Source of the DNA: Sycon ciliatum
Lineage: Eukaryota; Porifera; Calcarea; Leucosolenida; Sycettidae
DNA: 64,000 nt
Direction of reading: 5' to 3'
Assembly (NCBI RefSeq): GCF_964019385.1
Contig: NC_088654.1
Coordinates: 1,039,101-1,103,100 of the forward strand
Of this stretch, positions 47,262-56,507 are shown piece by piece (the stretch's first letter is position 1; every line of letters starts with the position of its first letter). The notes under the pieces were generated by a model, which was not told the DNA's origin, made no database searches, and worked only from the letters and a program-made list of their open reading frames with translations. Both the position numbers and the translations under genes were made by a program.

Positions 47262-47704
47262 CGTCGCTTGCGCATGTGGGTGTTGGTGCGCGCGCATGTG
47301 TGTACGTGACATCATCTTGTATCGGTATTGTGGATTAATGTGTACTGCGATGGACTGCGACAGCACACATTATGTGCCAAGATGTGCTCCTGGTGATTGA
47401 CAACTGTGTTCTGTTGAGTGGAAAATGAGCAAATGACAGATAGCTTTTGGTACTGTGCGAGTGTGTTAGGCAATCAATAGCCAATTCCAACCTCTTGCAT
47501 TGGCTGTCAGGTTGAATAGGGTCATCGTGTGCATTTACAACAGTGGTGACTTACTTCCTATTGCACTACAGTAATGGCACATTAGCTTCAGTGTTCATGT
47601 CATTCTATACTGGAGTATTCTACGTATTGAACTTTTCAGTAATCCAGTGGCTATTATGGGGGTGGCTTTATTGGTTTTTTGTTTGTATTATGCAGCATCC
47701 CGGG
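47254..47704. other. No feature recognised
   Basis: GT-rich at the left edge, otherwise no coding or repeat signal. Confidence 0.45.
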
Positions 47705-48076
47705 TGTTGTGAACCCTCTGGTTCTCTAAAGTGTCAGGAACGAACGACCCTACACGGCACGAGGACAACTATTTATTCTTAACAGTATATTTCACTTCCA
47801 TCGACTAACAACAATGAACAATGAATGGAACAACTGAATAACTAACACTAAAACCACCAGGTAGTTATAGCGTGACAATGACAGCGTAGATGAGAAAAGC
47901 ATACACATACAACATACAACTACAGCGCACACAGCAAACCGCGCATAACGCCTGTAGCGTATGTCACGTCGTAATCATCAGCGGTACGGCGGAGTCGGGA
48001 TACAGCTGCATTGAAACGAACACAATGTCACAAGCGAGAAGGCCTTTCACTCTCGAGAACTTGTCGTTTCACAACA
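47705..48076 (-). repeat. 3' LTR of the Gag-protease element
   Basis: 372 bp, with a 9-bp perfect terminal inverted repeat. Confidence 0.92.
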
Positions 48077-48115
48077 TTCTTCCCACCAAAGGGCTTCTCA
48101 CCGCCGTAAAACAAC

Positions 48116-49264
48116 TCACGAGTCAGAAACGACCGGGGCTCTGACTACACACCCAGAACGAGTCATCCGCTGCTGTGGGGGTGGCCAAGGTGGAATACTA
48201 CCAGTGCTCACCATTTCGGCCAACTGAGCAATGGTCTGCAGACTTGTGCACTTCAGATCAAGCTCTAACGTTGGCTTCACGAGAGCACATACCGGAATGA
48301 CTGCGGAGCTACCCAGGATCGCGATGGCAAACTTATCCATCCGCGGTTGGGTTGATTCCGCACTGAACTGCTTCACCTCAACATTCTCAACTCCAACGTG
48401 CTCTGCATCGATTGCGGACACCAATGCTGCAGTCACAAATGACGCCTTGGCACCCGAGTCCAGCAACACGCGAAGCTTGCCGCTGTGGGATGTCACACAC
48501 GGCACTGGACCACTGTCTCGTGGGGCGGGCGCTGGACCAGATAACATACATCCGATCTCCGTGTTCCACACATACTCGCCGCTCACTTTTTCCGTGCTAA
48601 CTTCTTCCGTGCTAACCAGTATCACCCTTCTCAATTCCTTAGCTTCTGCTGCTTGCGCCTCTACGTCTTGCGCCTCTAACTCTTGCGCCTCTAACTCTTG
48701 CGCCTCTAACTGTTGCGCCTCTAACTCTTGCGCCTCTACGTCTTGCGCCTCTACGTCTTGCGCCTCTACGTCTTGCGTCTCTACATCTTGCGCCTCTACG
48801 TCTTGCGCTTCTACGTCTTGCGCGTCTACGTCTTGCGCTTCTACGTTGTTCGGCCGAGACTCCAGCTGCTTTTGAGCGTCTCCGACCGATGTTGCCACGC
48901 TCTGTACCGACGCAGTGCGCCTTGGATCTGATCCTCCCACTGGCTTCAAGCACTCTTCTGACCGCTGCTTGTCTGTAAGCAAAGTCTTACACGCCTTGTC
49001 CGGCGTCCTTCCGGGCGAGGCAAGCAAATCTCGCTTTGCTTCCTCATAATATGTACTGACGGCGATGCGCTCGGCCATCTTCTTGAGCTTTTCGTTAAAC
49101 TCTGCGCGGAGCGCACCCTCTTGCCGTCTAGCACTGCGCTCTTCAAACACCTCGCTCTGTCGCAGCCTCTTCTCCACGTATTCTCTCAACCTATCGCCTT
49201 CAAATCCATACCGAATTCCGTTAGCGATAAAGCTGGCTTCAATGATACATAGTTCCTGTGCCAT
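48116..49264 (-). CDS. Gag-protease polyprotein with a 5-residue repeat domain
   Basis: I take the ATG at 49264 (MAQELCIIEASFIANG) as start, because the frame upstream overlaps the primer-binding site and has no ATG. Residues 20-110 are charged and helical, gag-like. Residues 140-215 consist of a degenerate pentapeptide of the type VEAQD (15-bp DNA repeat, 48650-48845). Then comes an aspartic protease core, KLRVLLDSGAKASFVTAALV, with the DSG catalytic triplet at about residues 272-274. The frame ends 40 bp before the 3' LTR. The intact frame suggests it can still be translated, perhaps supplying Gag to a partner element. LDSGA plus ASFV resembles the proteases of BEL/Pao and Ty3 elements; I do not assign a clade. 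Confidence 0.8.
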   Translation of the reverse strand: MAQELCIIEASFIANGIRYGFEGDRLREYVEKRLRQSEVFEERSARRQEGALRAEFNEKLKKMAERIAVSTYYEEAKRDLLASPGRTPDKACKTLLTDKQRSEECLKPVGGSDPRRTASVQSVATSVGDAQKQLESRPNNVEAQDVDAQDVEAQDVEAQDVETQDVEAQDVEAQDVEAQELEAQQLEAQELEAQELEAQDVEAQAAEAKELRRVILVSTEEVSTEKVSGEYVWNTEIGCMLSGPAPAPRDSGPVPCVTSHSGKLRVLLDSGAKASFVTAALVSAIDAEHVGVENVEVKQFSAESTQPRMDKFAIAILGSSAVIPVCALVKPTLELDLKCTSLQTIAQLAEMVSTGSIPPWPPPQQRMTRSGCVVRAPVVSDS

Positions 49265-49295
49265 GCTCGCTTCGTATCCTGGCGTGGTTGCCAAA

Positions 49296-49667
49296 TGTTG
49301 TGAACCCTCTGGTTCTCTAAAGTGTCAGGAACGAACGACCCCACACGGCACGAGGACAATAATTAATTCTTAACAGTATATTTCACTTCCATCGACTAAC
49401 AACAATGAACAATGAATGGAACAACTGAATAACTAACACTAAAACCACCAGGTAGTTATAGCATGAAAATGACAGCGTATATGAGAAAAGCATACACATA
49501 CAACATACAACTACAGCGCACACAGCAAACCGCACATAGCGCCTGTAGCGTATGCCACGTCGTAAACATCAGCAATACGGCGGAGTCGGGATACAGCTGC
49601 ATTGAAGCGAACACAATGTCACAAGCGAGAAGGCCTTTCACTCTCGAGAACTTGTCGTTTCACAACA
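49296..49667 (-). repeat. 5' LTR of the Gag-protease element
   Basis: 372 bp; same ends as the 3' LTR. Confidence 0.92.
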
Positions 49668-49715
49668 CCGGGTCTTAAAAGACCATGGGGAGTACTGCTG
49701 TTGTATGTGAAGAAA

Positions 49716-50032
49716 ATACCGTATTATCTCTAATATAAGTACAGTCTCCAATAATAGCACGTCTCCAATAGTAGAACACCTTGGGGCGGCATTCAAAAAA
49801 TAAAGTGCTCAGTCTCCTTTATAAGCACACTATGTAAATTCATTATCTGTACCGGCGAAAAACCCTGAAATGTGTGTGTCTGACATGAGTTTGGCATGGC
49901 AACATGCCTCTGAAATGAGGTTGAAATAATAATGGAACAGTCTCCAATAAAGGAACGTCTCCATTAATAGCACGGGGCGTAGGTACATTGAAAAAATAAA
50001 GGACCGTGCTTATATTGGAGATAATACGGTAT
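49716..50032. mobile_element. MITE with ATACCGTATTATCTC ends
   Basis: ATACCGTATTATCTCTAATA at 49716 recurs inverted to 50032 with one mismatch over about 24 bp. Inside, cagtctccaataatagcacg and related strings occur four times. If TA is the target duplication the element is 49719-50029. No transposase. Confidence 0.75.
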
Positions 50033-50500
50033 GATAAGGGAAACTGAGAAAAAAGAAAGAAGAAAGAGAGAAATACTGTGAACAGCAAATCTACAATGAT
50101 GCATGTACAATCTATTATACAACTAATCTGCTAGAAAGAGACGTAACACAAGCAGGTATTATTATTTCCCCTTTATTCACTTCTTTCGAAGGCGATAAGC
50201 CAGACCCACCGGGAAATATTTCCATGGGTGGGACAGCAAAAAGAAAGTGAAAAAACGAAAACAAAAATAAATAAATAAATAAAACCCAAAAACCAAAGGG
50301 ACAAGAACTAGTTGAAGGAAGAGGAAGAAAGGAAAGAAACTCAATCCGAACTCCAACGTCAAAACAATAATAAAGAATTTGCAGCGACAGGCAAAATACA
50401 TCAACCAATGAAGGGAGTAGTAACAAAGGAAATATCAGTCTTTATCAGTCGTTATTCAAGTCTCTTAGCTATTGAACATGCAAACGCAGCAGAGGTGCAT
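50033..50500. other. LINE 3' UTR or spacer
   Basis: No gene. Contains an (AAAT)n tract at about 50265-50285. It is the expected location of the 3' untranslated part of the following minus-strand LINE. Confidence 0.45.
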
Positions 50501-51681
50501 CTACATGTTAAGGATAGTTCTCAGTATTTTAATCGAACGTTGTATAGCCTCCTGTTGCACAATAGCCAGGTCTCCTCCCTGCACAGTCCGAAGGCATTGA
50601 GGAGTCTCCCCCACCAAGCCTCCCAGGGCACCGACAACCACAGGGACTACGTCAACCTGGTTGAGGGACCAAATCCTCGAAATCTCCCGCTTCAAATCAT
50701 AATATTTCGAGCGCTTTTCAGCCATTTTCTTATTGATGTTGTTCTCACCAGGAACGCTGATGTCTATAATGTAGGCGATGCGCTCCTTGTCATCGACAAG
50801 GAGCAGATCGGGCCTGTTTGCTGATAGTTTCAGGTCAGTTGGGACCGAATACTCCCAATAGAGGCGATACTGATTACTCTTGACCAATGCCTTGAGCTGG
50901 TGGTCGAATCGTGAAGCACCAGTAGGTAGATCTCGTGCTTTACACATTTCGAAGTGCACATACTTTACTATCCGGTTATGTCGTTCAATGTAACTGGTCC
51001 GAGCAAGAACTGGGCAGGCACTGACAATGTGGTCAATTGTTTCTAAGCTGCCCTTGCAAAGCCTGCAATTGGCATCAGTTCGAGGAATTGACTTCATTAT
51101 GACGTATTGGTAATTTTTCGTTTTGAGGGATTGGTCTTGTGCTGCCATAATCATGCCTTCAGTTGAAGGTTTCAGTGTCCTTGATTTCAACCACATGAAG
51201 GTAAGCTCCTTATCCAGGCGATTCTCCTCCAATCGGCTCCAATATCTCCCATGCAGCGGCATAGTGGAAAGTGTTTTGGATTTTCGCTCAGCGCACGCTT
51301 GTTTAATGGTATGCTTATTGGGTAAAGCTGGTCCAGCTGCTGGCAGATCCAAACTCGACAGGAACTTAGCGGCCTTTGCAGTTATTGAGTGGCTTTTTGT
51401 TGTAGGTTTTTGTTGATGATACTGATAAAGCAGGCTTATTCTGTCTATTGGGCTGGTACTCATGTAGCGGGCCAGGCCACACATGCTCCGGCCGTGCATA
51501 TCCTCACAAGAGACCAAGCCCCGGCCTCCATCTCCCCTCTTCATGTAGAGCCTGTTGACTGAGGCTTTGGGGTGGTGAAATCCAGACGCAGTCAAGGCTG
51601 ATCTTGTCACTCGATCTGTGGTCTTGATTTCAGCCTCGGTCCAATTTACGATTCCATAACTATATGTCATAACCGGCATAT
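50501..51681 (-). CDS. LINE with restriction-like endonuclease, 5' truncated, open frame
   Basis: The readable frame starts near 51681 and is uninterrupted to the stop at 50501. It contains GIVNWTEAEIKTTDRVTRSA and YMKRGDGGRGLVSCED from the post-RT region. Then CRLCKGSLETIDHIVSACPV, a CCHC-type zinc motif, is followed by the nuclease core RPDLLLVDDKERIAYIIDIS with K-x2-EKRSKYYDL, that is, PD...D...K of a restriction-like endonuclease. These elements use the nuclease to nick a specific target, then prime reverse transcription there. The RT is absent because the 5' end is cut off at an (ATT)n tract. The nuclease residues look intact, unlike the relative at 58.3-62.1 kb. Confidence 0.83.
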
Positions 51682-51700
51682 TATTATTATTATTATTATT
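51682..51700. repeat. (ATT)n microsatellite
   Basis: Separates the truncated LINE from the hammerhead foldback array. Confidence 0.9.
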
Positions 51701-52496
51701 GTGGAAGAGAAAAAGACATATGGATACGAGTTCAGAGTAACTCTCCATCACTGTAACATGATACTATATACAGTCAGAAAGTGCAATAACTAGGCACAAA
51801 ACTGACAGAGTACTGAAACATTCGACGTCCTGACACCTAGCTTTAACACATCTCCGTAGCGCTAACCGACAGCCTTCCAACTTGGAAGGTTCAAGGTTAT
51901 GGAAAAGACCAAAGAGGGGAAGGCAAGCGCAACGAAAACGAGCAAAAGCCACAGTCCCAACGGAACAAAGAATGTCGATTGTTACTGGACGATGACGAGA
52001 CCAGTACGATATTTGACAAAGCTTTCGGCTTGTACAATTCGTTTTCGCAAAGCTTCCCTTTCTTTACTTATCTTTGATATTTATGACCCACCCAAGTTGG
52101 GTGGTGTGCTGCTTTGCTGCTTCGAATTGTAGTTAGACCGCTTTGTCAAATATCGTACTGGTCTCGTCATCGTCCAGTAACAATCGACATTCTTTGTTCC
52201 GTTGGGACTGTGGCTTTTGCTCGTTTTCGTTGCGCTTGCCTTCCCCTCTTTGGTCTTTTCCATAACCTTGAACCTTCCAAGTTGGAAGGCTGTCGGTTAG
52301 CGCTACGGAGATGTGTTAAAGCTAGGTGTCAGGACGTCGAATGTTTCAGTACTCTGTCAGTTTTGTGCCTAGTTATTGCACTTTCTGACTGTATATAGTA
52401 TCATGTTACAGTGATGGAGAGTTACTCTGAACTCGTATCCATATGTCTTTTTCTCTTCCACATTTATTTATGGCTCAACATCCGAGTTTCAAATTG

Positions 52497-52545
52497 CACA
52501 CCTGATGAGCCGTCACGAACCATACGGCGAAACGTACGTCGTGTG
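52497..52545 (+). ncRNA. Hammerhead ribozyme, type I, copy 1 of 592-bp repeat
   Basis: Stem I CACAC/GTGTG, CTGATGA (52502-52508), stem II GCCGT/ACGGC with a 10-base loop, GAAA (52529-52532), and a minimal stem III ACG/CGT with a TA loop. Cleavage is predicted after C52540 in the preferred GUC triplet. All invariant residues are present. Confidence 0.85.
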
Positions 52546-53088
52546 AAACAACTTGTTTTGTAGTCAACTAGTCCATCACAATGTCATGCATGAGGAGTAC
52601 TGTAGGAGTTTGGCTTTCGGCTTGTACAATTCGTTTTCGCAAAGCTTCCCTTTCTTTACTTATCTTTGATATTTATGACCCACCCAAGTTGGGTGGTGTG
52701 CTGCTTTGCTGCTTCGAATTGTAGTTAGACCGCTTTGTCAAATATCGTACTGGTCTCGTCATCGTCCAGTAACAATCGACATTCTTTGTTCCGTTGGGAC
52801 TGTGGCTTTTGCTCGTTTTCATTGCGCTTGCCTTCCCCTCTTTGGTCTTTTCCATAACCTTGAACCTTCCAAGTTGGAAGGCTGTCGGTTAGCGCTACGG
52901 AGATGTGTTAAAGCTAGGTGTCAGGACGTCGAATGTTTCAGTACTCTGTCAGTTTTGTGCCTAGTTATTGCACTTTCTGACTGTATATAGTATCATGTTA
53001 CAGTGATGGAGAGTTACTCTGAACTCGTATCCATATGTCTTTTTCTCTTCCACATTTATTTATGGCTCAACATCCGAGTTTCAAATTG

Positions 53089-53137
53089 CACACCTGATGA
53101 GCCGTCACGAACCATACGGCGAAACGTACGTCGTGTG
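53089..53137 (+). ncRNA. Hammerhead ribozyme, type I, copy 2 of 592-bp repeat
   Basis: Identical to copy 1 in stems and core. Cleavage at this site and at copy 1 would release an exact 592-nt RNA (52541-53132). Confidence 0.85.
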
Positions 53138-53678
53138 AAACAACTTGTTTTGTAGTCAACTAGTCCATCACAATGTCATGCATGAGGAGTACTGTAGGAG
53201 TTTGGCTTTCGGCTTGTACAATTCGTTTTCGCAAAGCTTCCCTTTCTTTACTTATCTTTGATATTTATGACCCACCCAAGTTGGGTGGTGTGCTGCTTTG
53301 CTGCTTCGAATTGTAGTTAGACCGCTTTGTCAAATATCGTACTGGTCTCGTCATCGTCCAGTAACAATCGACATTCTTTGTTCCGTTGGGACTGTGGCTT
53401 TTGCTCGTTTTCGTTGCGCTTGCCTTCCCCTCTTTGGTCTTTTCCATAACCTTGAACCTTCCAAGTTGGAAGGCTGTCGGTTAGCGCTACGGTGATGTGT
53501 TAAAGCTAGGTGTCAGGACGTCGAATGTTTCAGTACTCTGTCAGTTTTGTGCCTAGTTATTGCACTTTCTGACTGTATATAGTATCATGTTACAGTGATG
53601 GAGAGTTACTCTGAACTCGTATCCATATGTCTTTTTCTCTTCCACATTTATTTATGGCTCAACATCCGAGTTTCAAAT

Positions 53679-53698
53679 TATTATTATTATTATTATTA
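53679..53698. repeat. (ATT)n microsatellite
   Basis: Truncates the third 592-bp unit and adjoins the next element. Confidence 0.9.
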
Positions 53699-54146
53699 TT
53701 TGTAAGAAAGGTTTGCTCCCCACACCGGAGCTCGCGCTATTCCGCCGACTTTACTTGACACTTGACTGACTCACGACTGCCATCCAGAGCACACGAGAAG
53801 TCCATCGAACCTTCGACTCGGCAAACCTACAAGAAAGCACCACTCCCTGCTCAATACACAGTGTTTCGGGGAATTCACCCCTCATCAGTTGAGCTTGAGT
53901 AGGCTGAGGAAGATTGTGCCTGAAGAGCACCACTTATATAGTGCTCTCCAGGCACAAACATCACCAGGGATACAAACTTACAGAGACGCTCCGCTTCCAG
54001 CGCGATAAACACCTCGTGAACACCAGATATCAGCGTGAGTCAGTGTCGCTCCATGACGGTGAGACAGACGTCGAGGACCCTCGGTCATTCGCAACGCTGT
54101 CACCTCCAAACCAACTAGTCGCAAGCCCGCAAGCCTTTCTTACAAA
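53699..54146 (-). mobile_element. 448-bp TIR element containing a hammerhead ribozyme
   Basis: TTTGTAAGAAAGGTTTGC at 53699-53716 recurs inverted at 54129-54146 with one mismatch. The element has no coding capacity but carries an intact hammerhead on the minus strand. (ATT)n or TTATTATT tracts lie on both sides. It may be a non-autonomous Penelope-type or retrozyme-type element rather than a DNA transposon. Confidence 0.7.
53849..53894 (-). ncRNA. Hammerhead ribozyme, type I
   Basis: Minus strand: stem I GCTCAA/TTGAGC, CTGATGA (53888-53882), stem II GGGG/CCCC with loop TGAATT, GAAA (53867-53864), stem III of three pairs closed by a CTG loop, and a GUA cleavage triplet with the cut between 53855 and 53854. 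The fold is fully canonical. Confidence 0.87.
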
Positions 54147-54322
54147 TCATCGCCGAAGTCGCAACCACTACTTCGTATTATTATTATTATTCAAAGAATC
54201 TACGTGGAGATAATAATTTTAATATAGCTATGAATAGGATGAAGGCCGCAGACATCACGCAACTACGTTACTTGTTCGACATGTATTTACTGTGTATTCT
54301 ATAACAAAAATATTATTGAAAA

Positions 54323-54358
54323 CCCATAATCGATTTTCTTGTTCCTATCATCAGTGGG
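54323..54358 (-). ncRNA. Hammerhead-like motif, inverted copy
   Basis: Same sequence as 55638-55673 in opposite orientation; see that entry for the fold. Confidence 0.5.
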
Positions 54359-54474
54359 AAAAATACGGAACTAAGGATACAACCAAAGACACTGAAGTTA
54401 AGTACTGTAAATAGAACTCCATCTTTTGAGCCATTTGGTTTACCAATTTGAGTGCCTGAATAGAGTCCCATCTT

Positions 54475-55467
54475 TTGAGCCACTTGGTTTACCAATTTGA
54501 GTGCCGGAATTGTGGTAGCCGGTACGTTGGTAGGACCCTTCAACACCTGACCGCACGTATCAAACAGCATGTACCACTGCATATTCTGCCGGATGCAGCT
54601 AAATCCAAGCGGCCGAAGCGTGGCCGACCGCGCAAGAATCCACCCCCTGTGCCAGTGGTACAGACTGAGCCAACACAAAATGCGATACCGTGTGAGAGGG
54701 CTAGGCTGCCCAAGTTACCAACTCCAGCAGCACCACCGTTGCCCTTGCCACCACCAGAACCGCCACCGGCTCTTCTTGTGGCGGGGGCTGCAGTGGACCC
54801 ACCTACACCCGCGCTGGCATCACCAACTCTCACACGAATTGCCACGGCTCCCACATTAATCCAGAGACCTCGGAGGGCAACAGCAAACTACTCCACAGAT
54901 ATTTATGCCAGAAACGGCCAAGGACCGCGCGTTGTGGACAATACCAACAGAAAGAAGGTCGAGCAGGATCATGAGTCAGTGAGTGAAGCGGAGCTGGAGG
55001 AACATCTCCGCTCACGGGACGAGCAGCTAGCAAATGGGAGACAAGTGGTCTGTACAGAAACGGAGGATGAGACAGGTGATCAGAGGATAGAAGAGCAAGA
55101 GGAGCAATTGGATGACGAAACGGTTGGTGAGGAGACAGAGAACGAGGCAGATGATGGTGGTGATGATGATCGTGAGGATGACGAGCGGAACGAGGAAGAG
55201 GATGATGAGATGGACGAGGAGGAGTCGGGTGGGAAGGAGCGAGATGAGGCGGATGAATGTGTTGATCGTAAGAAGTCAGCTGTGTATCTACACTTGTTAT
55301 CTCGTCCTGTCGGTCTTAGTGTGTATGATGACTCTCATTTTTCTGTACTGTGTCGTGCGCGTTATGTCCAACAGTTGAAAGTCCCTGAGGCAGTCTGTAT
55401 ACGTATTCATAAGCCTGTTTTGTGTAAGCAGAAGGAGCACGTTGTTGCACTGAAGTTGTATTCGTAG
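54475..55467 (+). CDS. GIY-YIG endonuclease frame with long acidic insert (Penelope-like)
   Basis: The frame opens inside the nuclease: HLVYQFECRNCGSRYVGRTL gives the LVY and YVG pair equivalent to GIY-YIG, followed by Arg at the catalytic position (TARIKQH). A basic AT-hook-like KRPKRGRPRKNPPP and a proline-rich stretch come next (residues 42-130), then RPRRATANY...YARNGQG, a very acidic segment (residues 200-265), and finally the second half of the domain, SAVYLHLL...HFSVLCRARY...PEAVCIRIHKP, CKQKEHVVALKLYS. About 200 residues thus separate the two halves of a normally 90-residue domain. The frame is intact but lacks the RT upstream. The C-terminal half matches the frames at 35.3-35.8 and 57.2-57.6 kb. 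Confidence 0.75.
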   Translation: MSHLVYQFECRNCGSRYVGRTLQHLTARIKQHVPLHILPDAAKSKRPKRGRPRKNPPPVPVVQTEPTQNAIPCERARLPKLPTPAAPPLPLPPPEPPPALLVAGAAVDPPTPALASPTLTRIATAPTLIQRPRRATANYSTDIYARNGQGPRVVDNTNRKKVEQDHESVSEAELEEHLRSRDEQLANGRQVVCTETEDETGDQRIEEQEEQLDDETVGEETENEADDGGDDDREDDERNEEEDDEMDEEESGGKERDEADECVDRKKSAVYLHLLSRPVGLSVYDDSHFSVLCRARYVQQLKVPEAVCIRIHKPVLCKQKEHVVALKLYS

Positions 55468-55637
55468 GTTGACACTTCGTTTAGCGCCTTCTCACCTTTG
55501 GTTACGTAATCTTGTTACCTTTTTGCGTTTCCTCTATTGGTTTTATTGCACTTGTATTTTGTTGTTATTTCTACCACATTTCTATTTACAGTACTTAACT
55601 TCAGTTTCTTTGGTTGTATCCTTAGTTCCGTATTTTT

Positions 55638-55673
55638 CCCACTGATGATAGGAACAAGAAAATCGATTATGGG
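55638..55673 (+). ncRNA. Hammerhead-like motif lacking stem II
   Basis: Stem I CCCA/TGGG, CTGATGA (55642-55648), GAAA (55658-55661), palindromic stem III AATCGATT and a UUA cleavage triplet. The segment between CTGATGA and GAAA (nine bases) shows no convincing stem II, so activity is doubtful as a monomer. Confidence 0.55.
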
Positions 55674-55786
55674 TTTTCAATAATATTTTTGTTATAAAAT
55701 ACACAGTAAATACATGTCGAACAAGTAACGCAGTTGCGTGATGTCTGCGGCCTTCATCCTATTCATATTAAAATTATTATTATTAT

Positions 55787-55809
55787 TATTATCTCTTTCC
55801 CTCAAACCA

Positions 55810-55840
<31 letters not shown>
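55787..55840. repeat. (ATT)n tracts with embedded SINE tail fragment
   Basis: Two ATT tracts flank ctctttccctcaaaccagtt, the last 20 bases of the 281-bp SINE unit tail. Confidence 0.85.
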
Positions 55841-56066
55841 GTGGGGGCTGCGTCCCACCCGCCTGTGTGGATTCACAGGAAGTGTGAGTTACGAAGTCTG
55901 AAGAAAATGTTGAACGGCCTCTGCTGGAATGACGACTACACCATAGCTCAGTGGTTAGAGCATCGCTGGCTACAAGCGAAGGTCCCTGGTTCGAGTCCTG
56001 GTGGTGACAGTCAATTTTTTCTTCAGACTTTTCCCGTTTGTCTCTTTCCCTCAAACCAGTTAACAT
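55841..56066 (+). mobile_element. tRNA-derived SINE, dispersed copy
   Basis: Matches the 281-bp array unit from gggctgcgtcccacccgcct through the tRNA-like core (A box and B box intact) to ccctcaaaccagttaa, with a few substitutions. An ATT tract follows. Confidence 0.88.
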
Positions 56067-56087
56067 TATTATTATTATTATTATTTT

Positions 56088-56152
56088 CACTAGTTTGAGA
56101 GAAAGAGACAAACGGGAAAAGTCTGAAGAAAAAATTGACTGTCACCACCAGG
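56088..56152 (-). mobile_element. tRNA-derived SINE, inverted 3' fragment
   Basis: Reverse complement of the SINE from its tail into the B-box region, ending within the T arm (ccaccaggact) and then AT-rich sequence. With the preceding copy it forms an inverted pair around an ATT tract. Confidence 0.8.
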
Positions 56153-56507
56153 ACTCTATTTATTATAATTATTATTATTTGAAAGTAGGACGGAGGCAGA
56201 ACATATTACAAAAAATGTATTATCTACGCATGCATCTACGCAAGAGTCACCACCAGCCAATTAGGACATGTGTCAAAGTATTGAACGTTTTCGTTCCCTT
56301 CTTGTCAAAATACTACAGGGAATGATGGAAATAAGCTAAAAGACTACAACTATAAGGAAAAGAAGTTCAGAAATATATCACTCCAATTATGTGTAGAAGT
56401 GACACGAAAAAATAGATGTGAAGAATGAAGAAAACAGCATGCAAATCCAATAAGTGACAAAAACGTAGTGACAAGAAAAAGAGAGAAATATCAAGAGACA
56501 AAGGGAT

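Larger units (their letters stand above)
47705..49667 (-). mobile_element. Non-autonomous LTR retroelement with Gag and protease only
   Basis: LTRs of 372 bp lie at 47705-48076 and 49296-49667, each starting TGTTGTGAA and ending TTCACAACA. The target duplication is CCGGG at 47700-47704 and 49668-49672. In minus orientation the primer-binding site TTTGGCAACCACGCC follows the 5' LTR (49295-49281) and a purine tract GGTGGGAAGAA precedes the 3' LTR. The single frame encodes a gag-like protein and an aspartic protease; RT, RNase H and integrase are absent. The LTRs differ at roughly a dozen sites, so this insertion is older than the Ty3-type one. Confidence 0.93.
51701..53678 (+). repeat. Retrozyme-like array: inverted arm plus 592-bp tandem repeat with hammerhead ribozymes
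   Basis: Arms of 322 bp at 51701-52022 and 52140-52461 are inverted copies, enclosing a 117-bp loop. The loop and right arm then repeat head to tail with a 592-bp period (for example the strings at 52081, 52673 and 53265), ending truncated at 53678 just before the next ribozyme would start. Hammerheads at 52497-52545 and 53089-53137 are exactly one period apart. Tandem repeats bounded by self-cleaving ribozymes are the hallmark of metazoan retrozymes, whose RNA monomers are circularised and reverse transcribed. No coding sequence is present. (ATT)n borders both ends. Related, older copies lie at 22.4, 38.6 and 39.0 kb. Confidence 0.85.
54217..55790 (+). mobile_element. Penelope-like element with inverted terminal copies (copy 2)
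   Basis: The first about 195 bp (54217-54412) and the last about 205 bp (55583-55790) are inverted copies, including matching hammerhead-like motifs (54358-54323 minus, 55638-55673 plus). Between them is a GIY-YIG nuclease frame. Inverted partial terminal repeats with hammerheads and 5' truncation are known features of Penelope-like elements. (ATT)n borders both ends. RT is absent. Confidence 0.8.

Noticed and set aside
49265..49294. Upstream start for the Gag-protease frame
   Set aside because: It would need TTG and overlaps the primer-binding site; the ATG at 49264 is the first plausible start.
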